Source of the DNA: Branchinecta lynchi
Lineage: Eukaryota; Arthropoda; Branchiopoda; Anostraca; Branchinectidae
Assembly (NCBI GenBank): GCA_023053575.1
Contig: JAKZAP010000004.1
Coordinates: forward strand, 20,083,675-20,147,674
DNA length: 64,000 nucleotides
Reading direction: 5' to 3'
Part shown: positions 42,750 through 54,611 of the stretch, in pieces
Position numbering within the stretch: the first letter of the stretch is position 1
How the letters are laid out: every line of letters begins with the position of its first letter
Translations under genes and position numbers: made by a program
Notes under the pieces: generated by a model
The model's input: the letters and a program-made list of their open reading frames with translations, nothing else
What the model was told of the DNA's origin: nothing
Database searches by the model: none

Positions 42750-43305
42750 TCTTTGGTCGCATGCAACGACTATGGATACCCCAGCAAGGCTGAGCGGAGC
42801 TAGGGGTACTTGCTGTGAGCAGTGAGTTGATACCCGTCTACTTCCCTTTTCGCCGCTTCGCAAAGATGGGATTATCTGTCTAAAAACAACGAAATGCGGC
42901 TAACGGTTGTTTGAGTCGTACTTGTAGTGATTTTTCTTGCAGCTCCACATTTTGAAGGGCGTCCTTCCTTTCTTTATTGAACTTGTTTCCTTGTTGCAAC
43001 CATTTTCTTTTCCTGAATATTCCCCATCCTGAGAAGTAATAAGGTTTCAGTGGACATCTTCTATCTTGTACATGCAACCGTAAATTTTCTTCCTCGGTGG
43101 AGCTGCTTCGTTTTTGTCTCGACTCTGGCTCTGACAAGTTTTCTTTCAATTCAGTTTATGCCAGTTTCAGCGTAGATTTAGTATAGGGAATTTTATCTTT
43201 ATTTTAGCCTATATCTATCTTTAGCTCATTGAGAATAGAGTAGAAATTAATCTTTTACCAAATCTGTTCCGCTGAATTTAAGGCAAACTCCACTAAGCCA
43301 TCCTG
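42750..43305. other. No recognisable feature; one charged ORF on minus
   Basis: A minus frame at 42880-43149 (89 codons, Lys/Arg/Glu-rich) starts without ATG just after a stop and has no domain. I do not call it a gene. Confidence 0.3.
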
Positions 43306-43311
43306 CGAGTC

Positions 43312-43425
43312 CGATGGGATCTGGGATCAACTAAAAGAAAGCCCGTCATGGTGCAGGCGGAAGTAGTGCTTAAAAGAGGTACGGCGTACTTAAAAGAAGG
43401 TATTCTGCACCAGTAAGTTACGCAT
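43312..43425. repeat. Degenerate palindromic repeat related to H/G
   Basis: GGGATCAACTAAAAGAAAG start and CTTAAAAGAGG / CTTAAAAGAAGG repeats with GTGCAGGCGG and TTCTGCACCAG recall H and G termini. A similar block is at 44310-44410 (GTCTAAAAGAAGGCATG, CTTTTAGTATGCCC). Confidence 0.4.
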
Positions 43426-43696
43426 CGTCATTCTTTCTTATAGGCTCTGGAGTTCTCGAGCATTACCGCTTGAAAAACCTCGAGGGAGAGGACCCATATT
43501 ATTTTTAGGATCCGGGAGGACGTCACGAATCATTTTAGCAAATGAGCGAAAAATAACGAGGGACCATTTCGTGCCTTCTTCTGGGGTCCGAGAATTTCCG
43601 AGCAATAGTGACGATGGCTCATGCCTTCTCTTCTGCTTCAGAGGGATGGTAGCAAGAATTTCGGAGTAGTCTGCTCGAAATTGACGGCGTTTCATA

Positions 43697-44237
43697 AGCA
43701 TTGTTCAAGTAGGTGTAAGAAGCTGCATATCGCTATACATGATGTTTACGCCTTATTACACAGCCTTTTTCAAACTGAAAGTAAAAGGTTCTTATCAATG
43801 CAACTTTCGGTGTTGCCACACTGATATAGTTTTTCGAGCTTCTAAAGATCAGAGGAAATGTTCTCAATACTACTTGAAGTACCCAAGTACAATTTTACGC
43901 CCCTTGTATTGTGAAAAACTTGACGGATGGGCTACATCGATCGTCGAACTAACAATAAGCAGTCATAACAGAACAAACATGTGCTTTTGAAGAAAAGCTG
44001 TTATTTCAGTTTCCGACAAAGTAGAACAATTAGTGCTTCCCGTGGCAACACTGGCGGCGCTGCTCTTTCCTCGATCCGCTGGCGGAACCAACCAAGCGAT
44101 CTGATTGGCTCTGCATGAGCCAAAATAGAACCCGGGTCTGTTCTCCTTATACACCCTTATTACAGTGCGCCCCGAGGAAAATAGGAATCTGTATACGCAG
44201 TATAACATCTTTATAGTACACCTATTTGAACAATGCA
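43697..44237 (-). mobile_element. MITE family E, copy 2 (541 bp, inverted)
   Basis: Inverted relative of 41940-42494: AGCATTGTTCAAGTAGGTG at one end and ACACCTATTTGAACAATGC at the other, with ATA on both sides (43694-43696, 44238-44240). Internal block GCGGAACCAACCAAGCGATC, TGATTGGC is the inverse of copy 1. Confidence 0.75.
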
Positions 44238-44239
44238 AT

Positions 44240-44680
44240 AACTTCTCTCAGGCTCGGGAAGGAGGGCGAATTTCTTATCGGGTGTGCGCTGGCATGCTTG
44301 AGAACGACATTGTCTAAAAGAAGGCATGGGCGGTGCATGCTTCCTGGTGCAACCCCCCTCCTTTTAGTATGCCCTGCCTTTTTTTTAGTACTCGGTCCAC
44401 CTGCACCGTGCCTTCAATCCTCCTGGGAAGTAACTGAAATTCCACGATGTTCCGTTTCCGACATCCTGTTGAACCTTGCGCGTCCGCTCTCTCCAGGATT
44501 CTTCGCCGCTGAAAACCCTGTCAAGGGAAATAACTAGTTAGTGACAAGTTGCAGCGAAGTAAACTTATTCTGCGGTCTGGGAGGAAGGCGGACTTCACTG
44601 TTCTTCTGTGGATCGCTACCAAGGTGCAATGAACTCGGGAGTGGTTGGATATGCAATCAGGCAAATCACTGAGAAGGGTT
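44240..44680. other. H-like block and possible 5' flank of an exon
   Basis: 44310-44410 is a degenerate H/G-like block. The rest would be promoter or 5' UTR of the exon at 44687. Upstream ATGs (about 44631 and 44650) weaken that reading, and I see no clear TATA box. Confidence 0.3.
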
Positions 44681-44686
44681 AATCAC

Positions 44687-44756
44687 ATGAAGATACAGTA
44701 TTTTGGATTTCTTTGTGCCTTCGCTATGGTTGTCCCAGAAGCAGGACGTGTCGCAG
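44687..44756 (+). CDS. Candidate first exon with signal peptide
   Basis: ATG at 44687 reads MKIQYFGFLCAFAMVVPEAG then RVA and one base of the next codon, followed by donor GCAG|GTGAGAG (GT at 44757-44758). The peptide has a basic start, a hydrophobic core and a small-residue end, as in signal peptides. A phase-1 intron directly after a signal peptide is common in genes for extracellular proteins. No following exon is recognised in the window, so the product is unknown; it could lie beyond the right edge or be unrecognisable to me. Confidence 0.4.
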
Positions 44757-44759
44757 GTG

Positions 44760-45180
44760 AGAGTTCGTGTGGATAAATAGTCCTTCGACCCAAGATGACT
44801 GCGAATTGTAGTTGTTGGCACTAATCGTTTAGCGACATGAAGTATGAGTTATAGACTTCCTACAGTTTTTGTATTCTGAGTTCTGGCGGGATGTCAATAG
44901 TTAAACTAAAAAAAGACCCCTAATAAGACATTCGACAAGAAATCGGGTCGAGCACTGACGAGGCATTAATAGTTGCGTTTTTGATCGGAATTTTCCGTTC
45001 TGAATTTTCGCTTGTGAATTCTCCATTCTCCTACAAGTTACCGTTTTTGCTCCTCTGACTTTTGGCTTTGCTCTCGCTTTTGACAATAACACTAATTTGG
45101 CAGCTCCTCCGCAACACGTGTTTATGCATATTGAACACCCACACTCTGTTGACCAATCAGGGAGGATTGTTTTTTTTTTT
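44760..45180. other. No recognisable feature
   Basis: Would be intron if the 44687 exon is real. Ends in a T18 tract before the B element. Confidence 0.3.
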
Positions 45181-45185
45181 TTTTT

Positions 45186-47350
45186 GGCCCTTCGGCCAAG
45201 TGCCATATAGCGATTGTAATTTTTGTCCGTCAGTCGGTCTGTCGGTCCCGGTTTTGCTAGTTCGGGCACTTCCAGATAGGCTAGGACGATGAAACTTAGC
45301 AGGCGTATCAGGGACCGGACCAGATTAAACTAGAAATAGTGGCTTCCCCGATCTGACCATCTGGAGGGGAGTGGAGGGAGGGGGAATCCGGAAAAATTAG
45401 ATATTTTTAGCTTACGAACGAAAATTGATATATGGAAGGGCCTCGTGTCTAAGACGTTCCATTTTAAATCCAGACCGGATCCGGTGACATTGGGGGGAGT
45501 TGGAGGGGGAAACCGGAAATCTTGGAAAACGCTTAGAGTGGAGAGATCCGGATGATACTTGGTGGAAAGACCAAGCACAAGTCCTAGATACGTGACCGAC
45601 ATAACCGGAACGGATCCGCTCATTTTGCGGGAGTTGGGGGGGGGGTCCGGATTTCTAGTGATCCCGCGAGTTCGGTGCTTCCTGATGTGCTAGGACGATG
45701 AAAATTGTCAGGCCTATCAGGGACCCGACCAGATTAAATAAAAAATACTTACTTCCCCGATCCGACCATCTGGGGGGAGTGGAGGGAGGGAGAACTCGAA
45801 AAATTTAGGTATTTCTAACTTGCGAACGGGTGATCGGATCTTGATGAAAGTTGATATTTAGGATGGCCTCATGTCTCAGACGTCCCGCTTTAAATCCGGA
45901 CCGGATCCGATGAAACTGGGGGGGAGTTGGAGGAGGGAACCGGAAATCTTGAGAAACGCTTAGAGTGGAGGAATCGGGATGAAACTCGGTGGGAAGAACA
46001 AGCACAAGTCCGGAATCTAGTGGCATGTATAACTATTGAACGGGTGGTCGAATTTGAATGAAACTTGTCAGGTGGAAAGATCTATCGCCTAGATGCTCTG
46101 TGTCAAGTCCTGGTCGGGTCCGATACCTGTGGGGGGACAGGGGGGGACGGAAAACTCAAGAAACGCTTAAAGCAGAGGGATTGGGACGGAACTTAATGGA
46201 GAGAACAAGCATTAGGCCTTGATACGAAATTGACGGAGCCAGATGGTTTCGGAGCTCTGTGGGGGGAGTTGGAGCGGGTTTCCTGGAATTCCGGTAGTCG
46301 CGAGCTCCAGATGTACTAAGCCAACGAAACTTTGCAGGCATATTAATGACCCGACTCAATTGACATAAGAACCTGACAAAACATAACCCCGGAAACTTCC
46401 GTTCCTAGATCCGAGCATTTTTCGTGGAGCGAGGGAAGGGAAATATGGAAATTGACTTCTGCAAATTACGAGCGAGTGGTCTGATTCGAGTGAAACTTAA
46501 TGAGTGATAAGAACCGATGACTTAGACATGTAAAACATGCGTTCGAACTACATGCGACCATGGTTGGGGAAATTGGGGGGGGGGGCAGAAACTTTTGACA
46601 TGCAGACAAACCGAACGGATAGACCGAATGAGATGCAAGTTCGACAGTGCCGAGCTTATGCGGCCTAGATTTGTTATTTGGCCTCCGGTCCGGATTCGGC
46701 CAAGGCAGGTTGGGGGGGGGGGGTGCCGGAAATTTGCAGATAGGCTATGCTTCGATTTCAGTAAAACTTGATGGACGCGAAGAGGGGTGAAGAGATACAA
46801 CGTTTATGTTTTCAAGTCCTCTTCGGCCACAGTGGGGGGAGTTGGAGGGAGATTGCTGGAAACTTTGAGGCTCGCATTGGGGTCAAACAAGTGAATCAAC
46901 TTAAATGAAACTTGGAATATAGAGAGAGCATATACCCTAGATGACATATTTTAGGGTCCGAACCGGATCCGACAACGGTGGGGGGGGGCGGACTTTTCCA
47001 TAAATGATCAGATTCTAGGGAAACGTGATAGATGGTATAAAAGAAGATGCTTTAGATGATCTGTGTTTTAGTCTGAACCAGATCCGCCAACGGTAGGAGG
47101 AATGGAAGGAGTACCGGAAATCGTGTAGCACGTCTAGGGATCAAACGAGTGGATTTATCTCGGGATTTATTGGGCTGAAACTTGGAAGTTTGAACAGTCA
47201 TGCGCATTTGCTACTGATAATCCGAGACGATTCCGGAACTGCTCAGAAGTCTCAGAACTAAGTGAAACTAAATATCCTATCTCTATTTCCGACTCGCATT
47301 TTTGGATGGCGGATGTATTTTGTGACGTTCTCCTACTCGTAAAAAGTGCC
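45186..47350 (+). mobile_element. Family B element (subfamily B'), both ends
   Basis: Left end GGCCCTTCGGCCAAGTGCC, then ATAGCGATTG and GTCCGTCAGTCGGTC; right end AAAAGTGCC followed by ATATGAGCTCTTGTT. The interior is tandem modules of about 400-450 bp, each with GACGATGAAACTTAG, a poly-G patch, CGAACG..TGATCGGAT, ATGAAA-TTGATAT, GGACCGGATCC and GATCGGGATGAAACTCGG. Modules start near 45260, 45660 and 46010 and then decay. No coding capacity. Confidence 0.7.
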
Positions 47351-47397
47351 ATATGAGCTCTTGTTCTTGATTGCTAGAATGCACGGTTCGTAAACAT

Positions 47398-47475
47398 TGG
47401 CTCATTTACTTATTTATTTGTGACCCGCTTTTTGGATAACAGCGGAGTATGAGTAAAATACACATATTAAAACAC
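47398..47475 (-). repeat. LINE 3' tail fragment, inverted
   Basis: ATTTACTTATTTATTTGTGA, CCCGCTTTTTGGATAAC and GCGGAGTATGAGTAAA match the 3' end of the LINE at 13776-14222. Confidence 0.6.
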
Positions 47476-47651
47476 CAAACAAAACAATGTAAATAAACAC
47501 GACTACATTCTTTTCATATAGTTTAAAAACACACTAAATAGACTCAATGTTGAATAGCTTAAAAATGCCTTTCTTTGATCTGTATTGCCTGATTTGACCC
47601 CTGTAGGGTGCGAGTGGAGCTTCTTTTGTAAAGCTGTTTGTTGTTCAGCGC

Positions 47652-49369
47652 TTTTTGGGATCCCAAAACGTAAGTGGAGGGATACCTATGACATCGCAAA
47701 AGTTGTCCGTCTGTCCGTCCGTCCGTCTGTCAGCACGATAACTCTCGAAGGGAATGAGATATTTTGATGAAACTTGGTCCTTCGAGTCAAGGGAAAGGTC
47801 GAGTTCGTAGATGGGTCCGATAGCTGCACATTTAGGGGAGGGGGAGGGATTTCAAATTAAGGGGCGAAACAAAATTTTTTTAAAAGCTAATGAGATAGTT
47901 GATTACGGGGTAAGACGACATGCTGAACACGAATATGAAAACCATATTCTCGCACGATAAGTAGTTCACCCGGAATCCGGCTAAAACCGAAAAGTTTGTT
48001 AAAAGTAAAAGTTTTATCTGAAGTTGATCAGATATCGGATTTAGGGGGTAAGGAGACATGCTGAATCCGAATATGAAAATGATTTTCTCGTCGGACAAGT
48101 AGGTCGGCCGGAATCCGGCCAAAACCGGAAAGTTTGTCAAAAATAAAAGATTAATCTGAAGTTGATTAGAGGTTCGATTTAAGGATAATGAAACATGCTG
48201 AATCTGAATATGAAAATTATTTTTTCGCCGGACAAGTAGATCGCCCGGAATCTGGCCAGAGCCGGAAAATCTGTTTAAAGAAAAAGTTTTATGTGAATTT
48301 CATTAGGTGTTCGATTTACGGGTAAGAAGGCATGCTGAATTCACAAGAATCCTGCTGAAATCGGAAAATTTGTTAAAAGTTGAAGTTTTATGTGAAGTTG
48401 ATTATGGAGATACGGATGGTATGGAGATACGCTGAATCTGTTTTTGAACTTCAGTTTTTTACAAGACAAGAAGTTCGCCCGGAATCAGGCTGAAACCGGA
48501 AATTTAGAAGAAGTAAGGCAGGAACTTTCGTCAAAGTAGACATGACGCAGGCTATAAGGGTAAATTCACATTATTACCACTGGACTGCTACAAGACCCGA
48601 TTGTTTGTAAATTGAAATTGAAACTGGAATTCAGTTGAAATTCAGCACCCACTCACAGAACATCTCAGCCAACGCTAGCAGAGCCCTAAGCATCATCAAA
48701 CACAGCATTACCAGCAGAAGTAAACACGTGATCACAAAGCTCTACAAAGGATTAGTTAGACCCAGACTGGAGGTGGGGACCATACTGGCCATCCTCCGGT
48801 TCAAAAAGGACAAGACAGCTCTTGAGCAAATCCAACGAAGGGCCACTAAGCTGATCGCCGGTTTGGAAAACAAGCCCTACGGTGAGCGGCTAAGGGAACT
48901 CAACCTCCCCTCCTTAGTCTAAAGGCGGAAACGAGGGGACATGATCCAGGCATACAAACTCCTCTCAACCAATCAAGAAAATGAGCTCCTGGAGATTGAC
49001 CCCTCCCACATAACACGAGGACTCCCAAAACGTATCCGCAAACATCACGCAAGGACTGGAGCACGATGCAACTTCTTCTCGAACAGGGTCGTGAACCTTT
49101 GGAACAATCTCAAGGAGGACACTGTTGCTGCTGAATCGACAGAAGCATTCAAACGTCTTTTGGATGCTGAGTGGAGAGACAAACCGTGGAGATTTGACTG
49201 GGATGCACCAGAATCTTCCACTAGACTGTAACCAACCACAGATGCAACAGTCATCACAAGGAGTGATTCAACAGGATCAAAAGTCCTTATTTCACTCCAA
49301 GTTGTGATTTAAGGTAATTTAATGTAATATTAAATTTTGTGGGATCCCATCGAAACCTTTGGTCTTGTT
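47652..49369 (+). mobile_element. Family A element (5 internal units) split by a LINE fragment
   Basis: Left end CTTTTTGGGATCCCAAAACG; about five CATGCTGAA units to 48560; then a CR1-like fragment (about 48590-49310); right end GTGGGATCCCATCGAAACC, GGTCTTGTT at 49369. The LINE fragment replaced or split the right-hand region. Confidence 0.75.
48590..49310 (+). pseudogene. CR1-like LINE, C-terminal part of the reverse transcriptase ORF
   Basis: Reads KLYKGLVRPRLEVGTILAIL, ALEQIQRRATKLIAGLENK, then YGERLRELNLPSLV, stop TAA at 48920-48922, and in the same frame RRKRGDMIQAYKLLS, GARCNFFSNRVVNLWNNLK and FKRLLDAEWRDKPWRFDW, with a final stop at 49229. The order is that of the thumb and C-terminal region of CR1-like enzymes. 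The catalytic YADD part is missing (5'-truncated). One in-frame stop makes it a pseudogene. Confidence 0.85.
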
Positions 49370-49374
49370 ATTAC

Positions 49375-50325
49375 ATAGTATAGTATATCACTGGATATGT
49401 CAGTTGCTTACATCGTTTATTTCAACTCTCAATTTCATCTTTCGTTCTGGATGATAGGCTGAACAAAATATTCCTTCAGCTCAGGGCGACTGCCACACGT
49501 GACTGCTCCAAACGGATACGTCAGCTCAGTATTATTCTAGCTATTTTTGCAGAAAATATGTTTGTGATCCCAGATCCAAACGGAGTAATAGGTATGCTTC
49601 TTTGGGTTTGCCTTAAGTTCAGCAGTCCAGATTTTGTAGCAGGTGTTTTATTGATCAGATCAGAGGTTCTGTCTGTGGCCATTTTTATGGCTTGAGCCTG
49701 AGGAGCTTTGCAAGAAGCACCGAAATATTGCTTGAATAAAACGCAGCTGACGTATCTGTTTAGCGCAGACACATATGATGAATTAAAAGCTTGTTCATGA
49801 TGAAGCTTTTCGGAATAATACTAGAGTAAGCGAGCAAAGTTGACATAGAAAACAAAGCGAAATTATTTAAAAAGTACCATTAAAGTAAAAATCGGGGCAT
49901 TAGATTAAAAACTGATTTAGCCACGGACATCCTGAGAGGTTAAGGATATTAGGTATATTTGTATTTCAATATAGAAGAATGAACCATAACTGAATGAAAC
50001 TGAACAAATGTGGGGTAATCATCTCAGACCGTCAAACAACAACCAATGGGACCAAATTCACCTCTTTAATCCAAGTCTTTGAAAGGACACTTCTTCAATC
50101 CGTCAGGAATGCTAAAGTCATCAAGTTCAAACAGCTAAAACCAACGCTCGAACACCGTATGGTCTGTGACCGAGAAGATCGAGAGAGGGCTTTGGGATTA
50201 TATGGCTGGTGGTGTTCTCTTCCCTGGTATCTTAAAGTCGACAAATAAAAGTGTAATCCGTGAGGTAGTTTCTTTCGTTTTGAATGCAATGAAAAGAAGA
50301 AAATAGTTTGTGTTTCATTATTAGT
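49375..50325. other. No recognisable feature
   Basis: An 84-codon plus frame (49994-50248) has no domain I recognise. It may belong to the LINE whose tail follows. Confidence 0.3.
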
Positions 50326-50411
50326 GTTTTAAATTGTTGTTGGCGCTTCAGGAATCTGTTGTATGGCCGTATTAGGCTTTTTCCAATAAATTATTATTAT
50401 TATTATTATTA
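50326..50411 (+). repeat. LINE 3' end with (ATT)n tail
   Basis: GGCCGTATTAGGCTTTTTCC then AATAAATTATTATTATTATT. A short conserved end followed by an ATT microsatellite is typical of CR1/L2-like 3' ends. Confidence 0.5.
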
Positions 50412-50413
50412 TA

Positions 50414-50728
50414 AAGAGCGTGTTCCATCCTACTTACCGTAGTTACTACGCATGAAGTCACGAATTCTGGGTTTTTGCCGTCAAGGCTGGAAAAATTTTC
50501 TATTTTCCAGCAGAATGTCATGCCACGGGCAAATCCGACCGATCACGTTACAGAGATCCGTAGTTACTATAAGGCTAAAGACGCTTCCGAGCGTGGTAAG
50601 CAAATAGTTACCATTAGTTAATATTTCGAGAAGGTTGGAACGGTCAGTGTAGTAACTTTTGGTGAGGTTGGAACGGAAATGGTAACTAATAGTTACTACT
50701 TCTTGAAGGGTGGAATCGACTGCTCTGA
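50414..50728 (+). mobile_element. MITE family D, copy 3
   Basis: Ends AGAGCGTGTTCCATCC and GGGTGGAATCGACTGCTCT are imperfect inverted repeats. The inside holds GTAGTTACTACGC, TGCCACGGGC, GAGCGTGGTAAGCAAATAG and TTGGAACGGTCAGTG. Confidence 0.65.
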
Positions 50729-50742
50729 GATATACTGGAAGC

Positions 50743-52133
50743 CAGGGGCGTCGCAAGTGCATTTTCGGTGGGGGGGTGCAGAGCCAAAATTTTACCGAAT
50801 CTTTCAAAAATTTTACCGAATCCTAGAACTAAGAATTCGAGCTTTAAATTATGGAACAGAAACGATTACGTAGGAAGAGTAACAATTAAAGGCAGCATGA
50901 ACGACGATAAGCCAACTATTAGGCGCCGTTTTGGCGAAGCCCACATAGAGAATACGTTGCCGGGGCATGATTGCAGTAACAGCTACTATCTATTATAGCC
51001 AACAGAAAATTAAATCGAGCGCCGCAGGCGAAAATTTTCGAAATCCATTTTTTTTTTTTTTTGTAGGCTAAAATTTAATTGCTTCAATTACAAATTCTAT
51101 CATTTACCGTTGATGAAATACCGAGACTCTTAAGAAGTTCTAGAAAACGGATGGAGCGACGTTCCGGCAGCAGCAGCAACTGTAGTCTAGTCAATATACT
51201 ACCTATGATAACATAAAGTGAGCGCCGCAGGCGACATTTTTTTTTGCTTTTTCCTGCCAAATTTAATTTCCATTCAAATTCTAGCTTTTAATGTTTCGAA
51301 ATCTCAATCCTAAAACTGGCTTAAAACCCCCGTCAAATGACGCGCCCTTCCACAAAATAGAGAACATTACGAAAAGTGCTGCAGGCGGAATTTTCGAAAT
51401 ATTTATGATCAGATTTTCTTTTTGGGATCCGAAATAAAAGTAAGGACTATCGATGATATCACAGATCATCAATTTTGTCTGCGACAAGTGCTTCACTCGA
51501 CCTCTTCTGAATTTCGAGGTTCGTGGTAACTTCCGGATCCTGGCAATTACAACGAATAAGTTACCGAATCTCAGTTATTATACCGAATAAGTTTAGACCG
51601 ATAGCGTGTTCGGGATTCTGTATAACCACCGTATCCCGGTTAGTATACCGAATTGTTTCGGTATCGAAAGACTATCGAACAATATTCATATTCGGTATAC
51701 TTTCGTCGAAACTGGAACAAAGTCAGGATTCTTGGTTAACTTCCGAATCCTGGAAATTACACTTAATAAATTACCGAATCCCAATCATGACACCGAATAA
51801 TTCTGAACCAACAGCTTAGTCTGTGTAACTGCGGAATCTCCATAAATATACCGAATAGCTTCGGCATTGAAAAATTACCAAATGATTTCAGTAATTCTCT
51901 CACCAAATTCGTGATAACTAACGAATACTGGCAACTATACCGAATCCCGATCATTATACCGGAGAAATTTGTACAGATAGCCTATTTAGGAGTCTGTATA
52001 TATCTACCGAATCGCCGTAAATCGAAAAAATACCGAACAATTTTAGTAAACTTACTAGTAAATCATACCGAATCTCAAAAAGGTGGGGGGGTGCTGCACC
52101 CCCCGCACCCCCCCCCCCCTTGCGACGCCCCTG
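50743..52133. mobile_element. hAT-type non-autonomous element (1391 bp)
   Basis: Ends CAGGGGCGTCGCAAG (50743) and TTGCGACGCCCCTG (to 52133) are inverted repeats; poly-G/poly-C and ACCGAATC blocks follow inside each end. Flanks CTGGAAGC (50735-50742) and CTCGAAGC (52134-52141) differ by one base and fit an 8-bp duplication. Inside: three GAGCGCCGCAGGCG-like motifs (51018, 51220, 51385), a family A left-end fragment (51418-51500) and a tandem array (51521-52075). No transposase. Confidence 0.7.
51521..52075 (+). repeat. Tandem repeat, three degenerate units of about 180-210 bp
   Basis: Units start near 51521, 51731 and 51911. Shared blocks: GTGGTAACTTCCGGATCCTG-like start, TTACCGAATC, ATTATACCGAATAA, ATAGC and CTGTGTAA-like, and ATACCGAAT repeats throughout. 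Confidence 0.6.
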
Positions 52134-52185
52134 CTCGAAGCAATGGAGCATGGTAGGGTGGGAGGCCACTGCCTCTCCACCCCCC

Positions 52186-52400
52186 GTACCAATACTCTTG
52201 ATGACTATCTCTCTTTATTGTCGACGCAAAATCTCCGGCCGGAAGAAAGGCAGAAGTGATTTCAAAGCTGCGCCCAAAGATCGCGGTGATTGATTGACAC
52301 AGGATTTCAGTCGTTGAGTTTGAGTCCTACGGACACGCTTAATCCTTCTTCCTAAGGATCACTGGCGTGTTTTGGACTTAGTCATATAGAGTATTGCGAT
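52186..52400 (+). repeat. Dispersed repeat family C, copy 3
   Basis: ACTCTTGATGACTATCTC, GATCGCGGTGATTGATTGAC, CTTCTTCCTAAGGATC and GTGTTTTGGACTTAGTC match 3650-3860. Only this half of family C is present. Confidence 0.65.
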
Positions 52401-52404
52401 GTTT

Positions 52405-53255
52405 GCATCTTTTTAAGCTGGAAAACAAAGGGAAGTAAGAAAGAATAATAACATTTCGACGATTGTCTATCGTAAATGCGTAGTTACACTAAAATTTCTT
52501 TCGAAAATCAGTCGTAGTTAAAAGCTCATAGCGGAAACACTCTGTAACACTGGCAGATTACATCGAGTTGCACAAATTGTGCATCCTTGTGTTAAAGCAT
52601 AAGTCGGAGTAGTTTCTATTCCACTTCTAGCAACTTACTCCATTTCCTATTCTAACAAACCAGACTACTTTCAAATTCACTTTGGTTTCTCAAAGGTTAC
52701 AAATCCGTCTCGACTTAGCATAACTCGGTACCAAGGATTTTTGCCCTTTGGAAACAGTAAGCGGGGGCCTGGTCCACCTATTTTTGGGTGGTAAATGCAA
52801 GAATCCGCACAGTGCTGTTAGAGCCTGGACCCGAGTCCGGAATGAGAATGCATGTAATGAATAGGGAAGTAGAGTGAAGCAGTAATATTGACTAGACCTT
52901 AAACGTATCAAAGTTTTGACTGTGTGATCGACAGATGGCCATCGCCTGTCCATGCCTCGTTATTTTGCATAGCTTAGCTCTCTATTGGCTCTTCCTTTGC
53001 GTAGTGGAGATTGTCAGTTGGTGATTATGTCCGTTTGTGTCCTCCTAGGATCAAATTAGTGTGTTCCTAAGGTTTTCATGTGCCTACGTCGCGTCTGTCA
53101 GGACACTGCCTTCTGTCATCTCTTATGGATACGGGATGGAGAGCTTTTTGAATCAGTCGGGAACTCATTTTTAGGTTGTGTAGCACGTCCCCTAGTAGAA
53201 CGTTACCAAAAAAGGTCCAAGATCCAGATATATCCCGAAAGAAAATTGATTTCAT
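52405..53255. other. No recognisable feature
   Basis: Short frames on both strands, no domain. Confidence 0.3.
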
Positions 53256-53261
53256 TATTAA

Positions 53262-54331
53262 GAAGATCAAAGGTTTCGATGGGATCCCGAAGAGCAATAA
53301 AAACGACTTCATCCAGACTATTGAGTTTTGTAAATTTGAGGCCTTTGCCACTTAGCAAGACCAATGAGACAATTTTTTCTGTCTGTATTTTCCGGTCTAG
53401 CCAAGAATACGACCGGATTAATGCTAGTCGGAAACTCACAGGATTTTCTGATCGAACGTAGTCTTATAATAAGTCTTGTAGGGGATTTCATACTCTCTGA
53501 AATTTCCTGTTCACATCAAAAAGTGATCGTACCATTTACTCGGTAGTAGGACAAAGCAGATAGATCGGTTCAGCCTTCTGGCCCTTTGTCGACTTGATCG
53601 ATATCTTCTTATCCCTAGTCGAAACAACGCGATGCCTACCAAATTTAAAATTTTCGCCGGATTCGATTTATCAACTTACCCTACTATCCATACTATAAAC
53701 CATTTGATCAGTAAATTATAAGGACTGCTGAAATTCTGGGGGTTGCTGGTTTTCGATCAAGAATTTGTCCGGTTGGAAAATAAAGTAAAATTCTTGATCC
53801 AAAACAATTTTTTTCTTTCTACTTCGGCGTTCTAACCTATTTCAGACGAAACTTCAGCATCTGACATTAATACCGGCTTTTGATGGATTGTGGACGAACG
53901 AAGTAACCAAAAACAGCTATAGACTGAGGTTCTTCTCACCCATGTCACAACTCTTGTCGACTTCAGAATTAGCCATACCGAATTTCCGGCTATTGCCGGA
54001 TTCCTTGGCGGTTTAATTCTCCGGCGATGTAATGAAGCTCAGATATAGATCCAGTGTATAAACTCTACAACTTGTCTAGCGAGAAAAGATCCATGCCTTC
54101 TTACTCCTAAATGTTTTTTTAGTCCTCAGTTTGAGACCCGTCTCCCGCTCCTCCGTGTAGGGCTAGGAGCCCATCTACGATTTGACCTGTACTTTGAGCC
54201 AAAAGACCCTCTCTCCAAATTTGAACAGAATGTCTCGACCCCTCTGTGATCTACCGTGCTGACAGGTGGACAGACAATTTTGGAAAGTCGGAGTTATCCT
54301 GTGACCTACCTTTTAGGATCCCCCAAAAAAC
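53262..54331 (-). mobile_element. Family A element, inverted, highly diverged
   Basis: Opens AAGATCAAAGGTTTCGATGG, GATCCCGAAGAG, and closes CCTTTTAGGATCCCCCAAAA. Internal CGGATTCG and TTTGTCCGGTTGG blocks show A units in reverse. Probably an old copy. Confidence 0.55.
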
Positions 54332-54334
54332 TTG

Positions 54335-54605
54335 GAATATACAGCTTATTTTCTAATTTTAAGCTTTTACCTGAATCCCGCATTCTTTCATGTTTCATTA
54401 TTCTTGATTGTTTCTGTCATTTTGGTATTTTACAGATCTCGTTGCATGACTTGGATTTGCTACTGGCCAATTAGGCACGAACAAGGTTGCCTCGGTAGCC
54501 TGGTTACGTGGAATTAGAATTATGCCAATAGCGGAGATCTTTCTTCCTTATTATATTTAAGGCTTTTGAAAACCTCGCTTGCACGTACAAAAAGGGCATT
54601 ATGGC
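54335..54605. other. No recognisable feature
   Basis: Two overlapping plus-strand frames (54256-54517), no domain. Confidence 0.3.
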
Positions 54606-54611
54606 AAAAAT

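Noticed and set aside
42880..43149. Charged 89-codon minus frame
   Set aside because: No ATG, stop directly upstream, no acceptor site, no domain.
43438..43701. 87-codon minus frame
   Set aside because: Start lies in MITE E2; no domain and no splice context.
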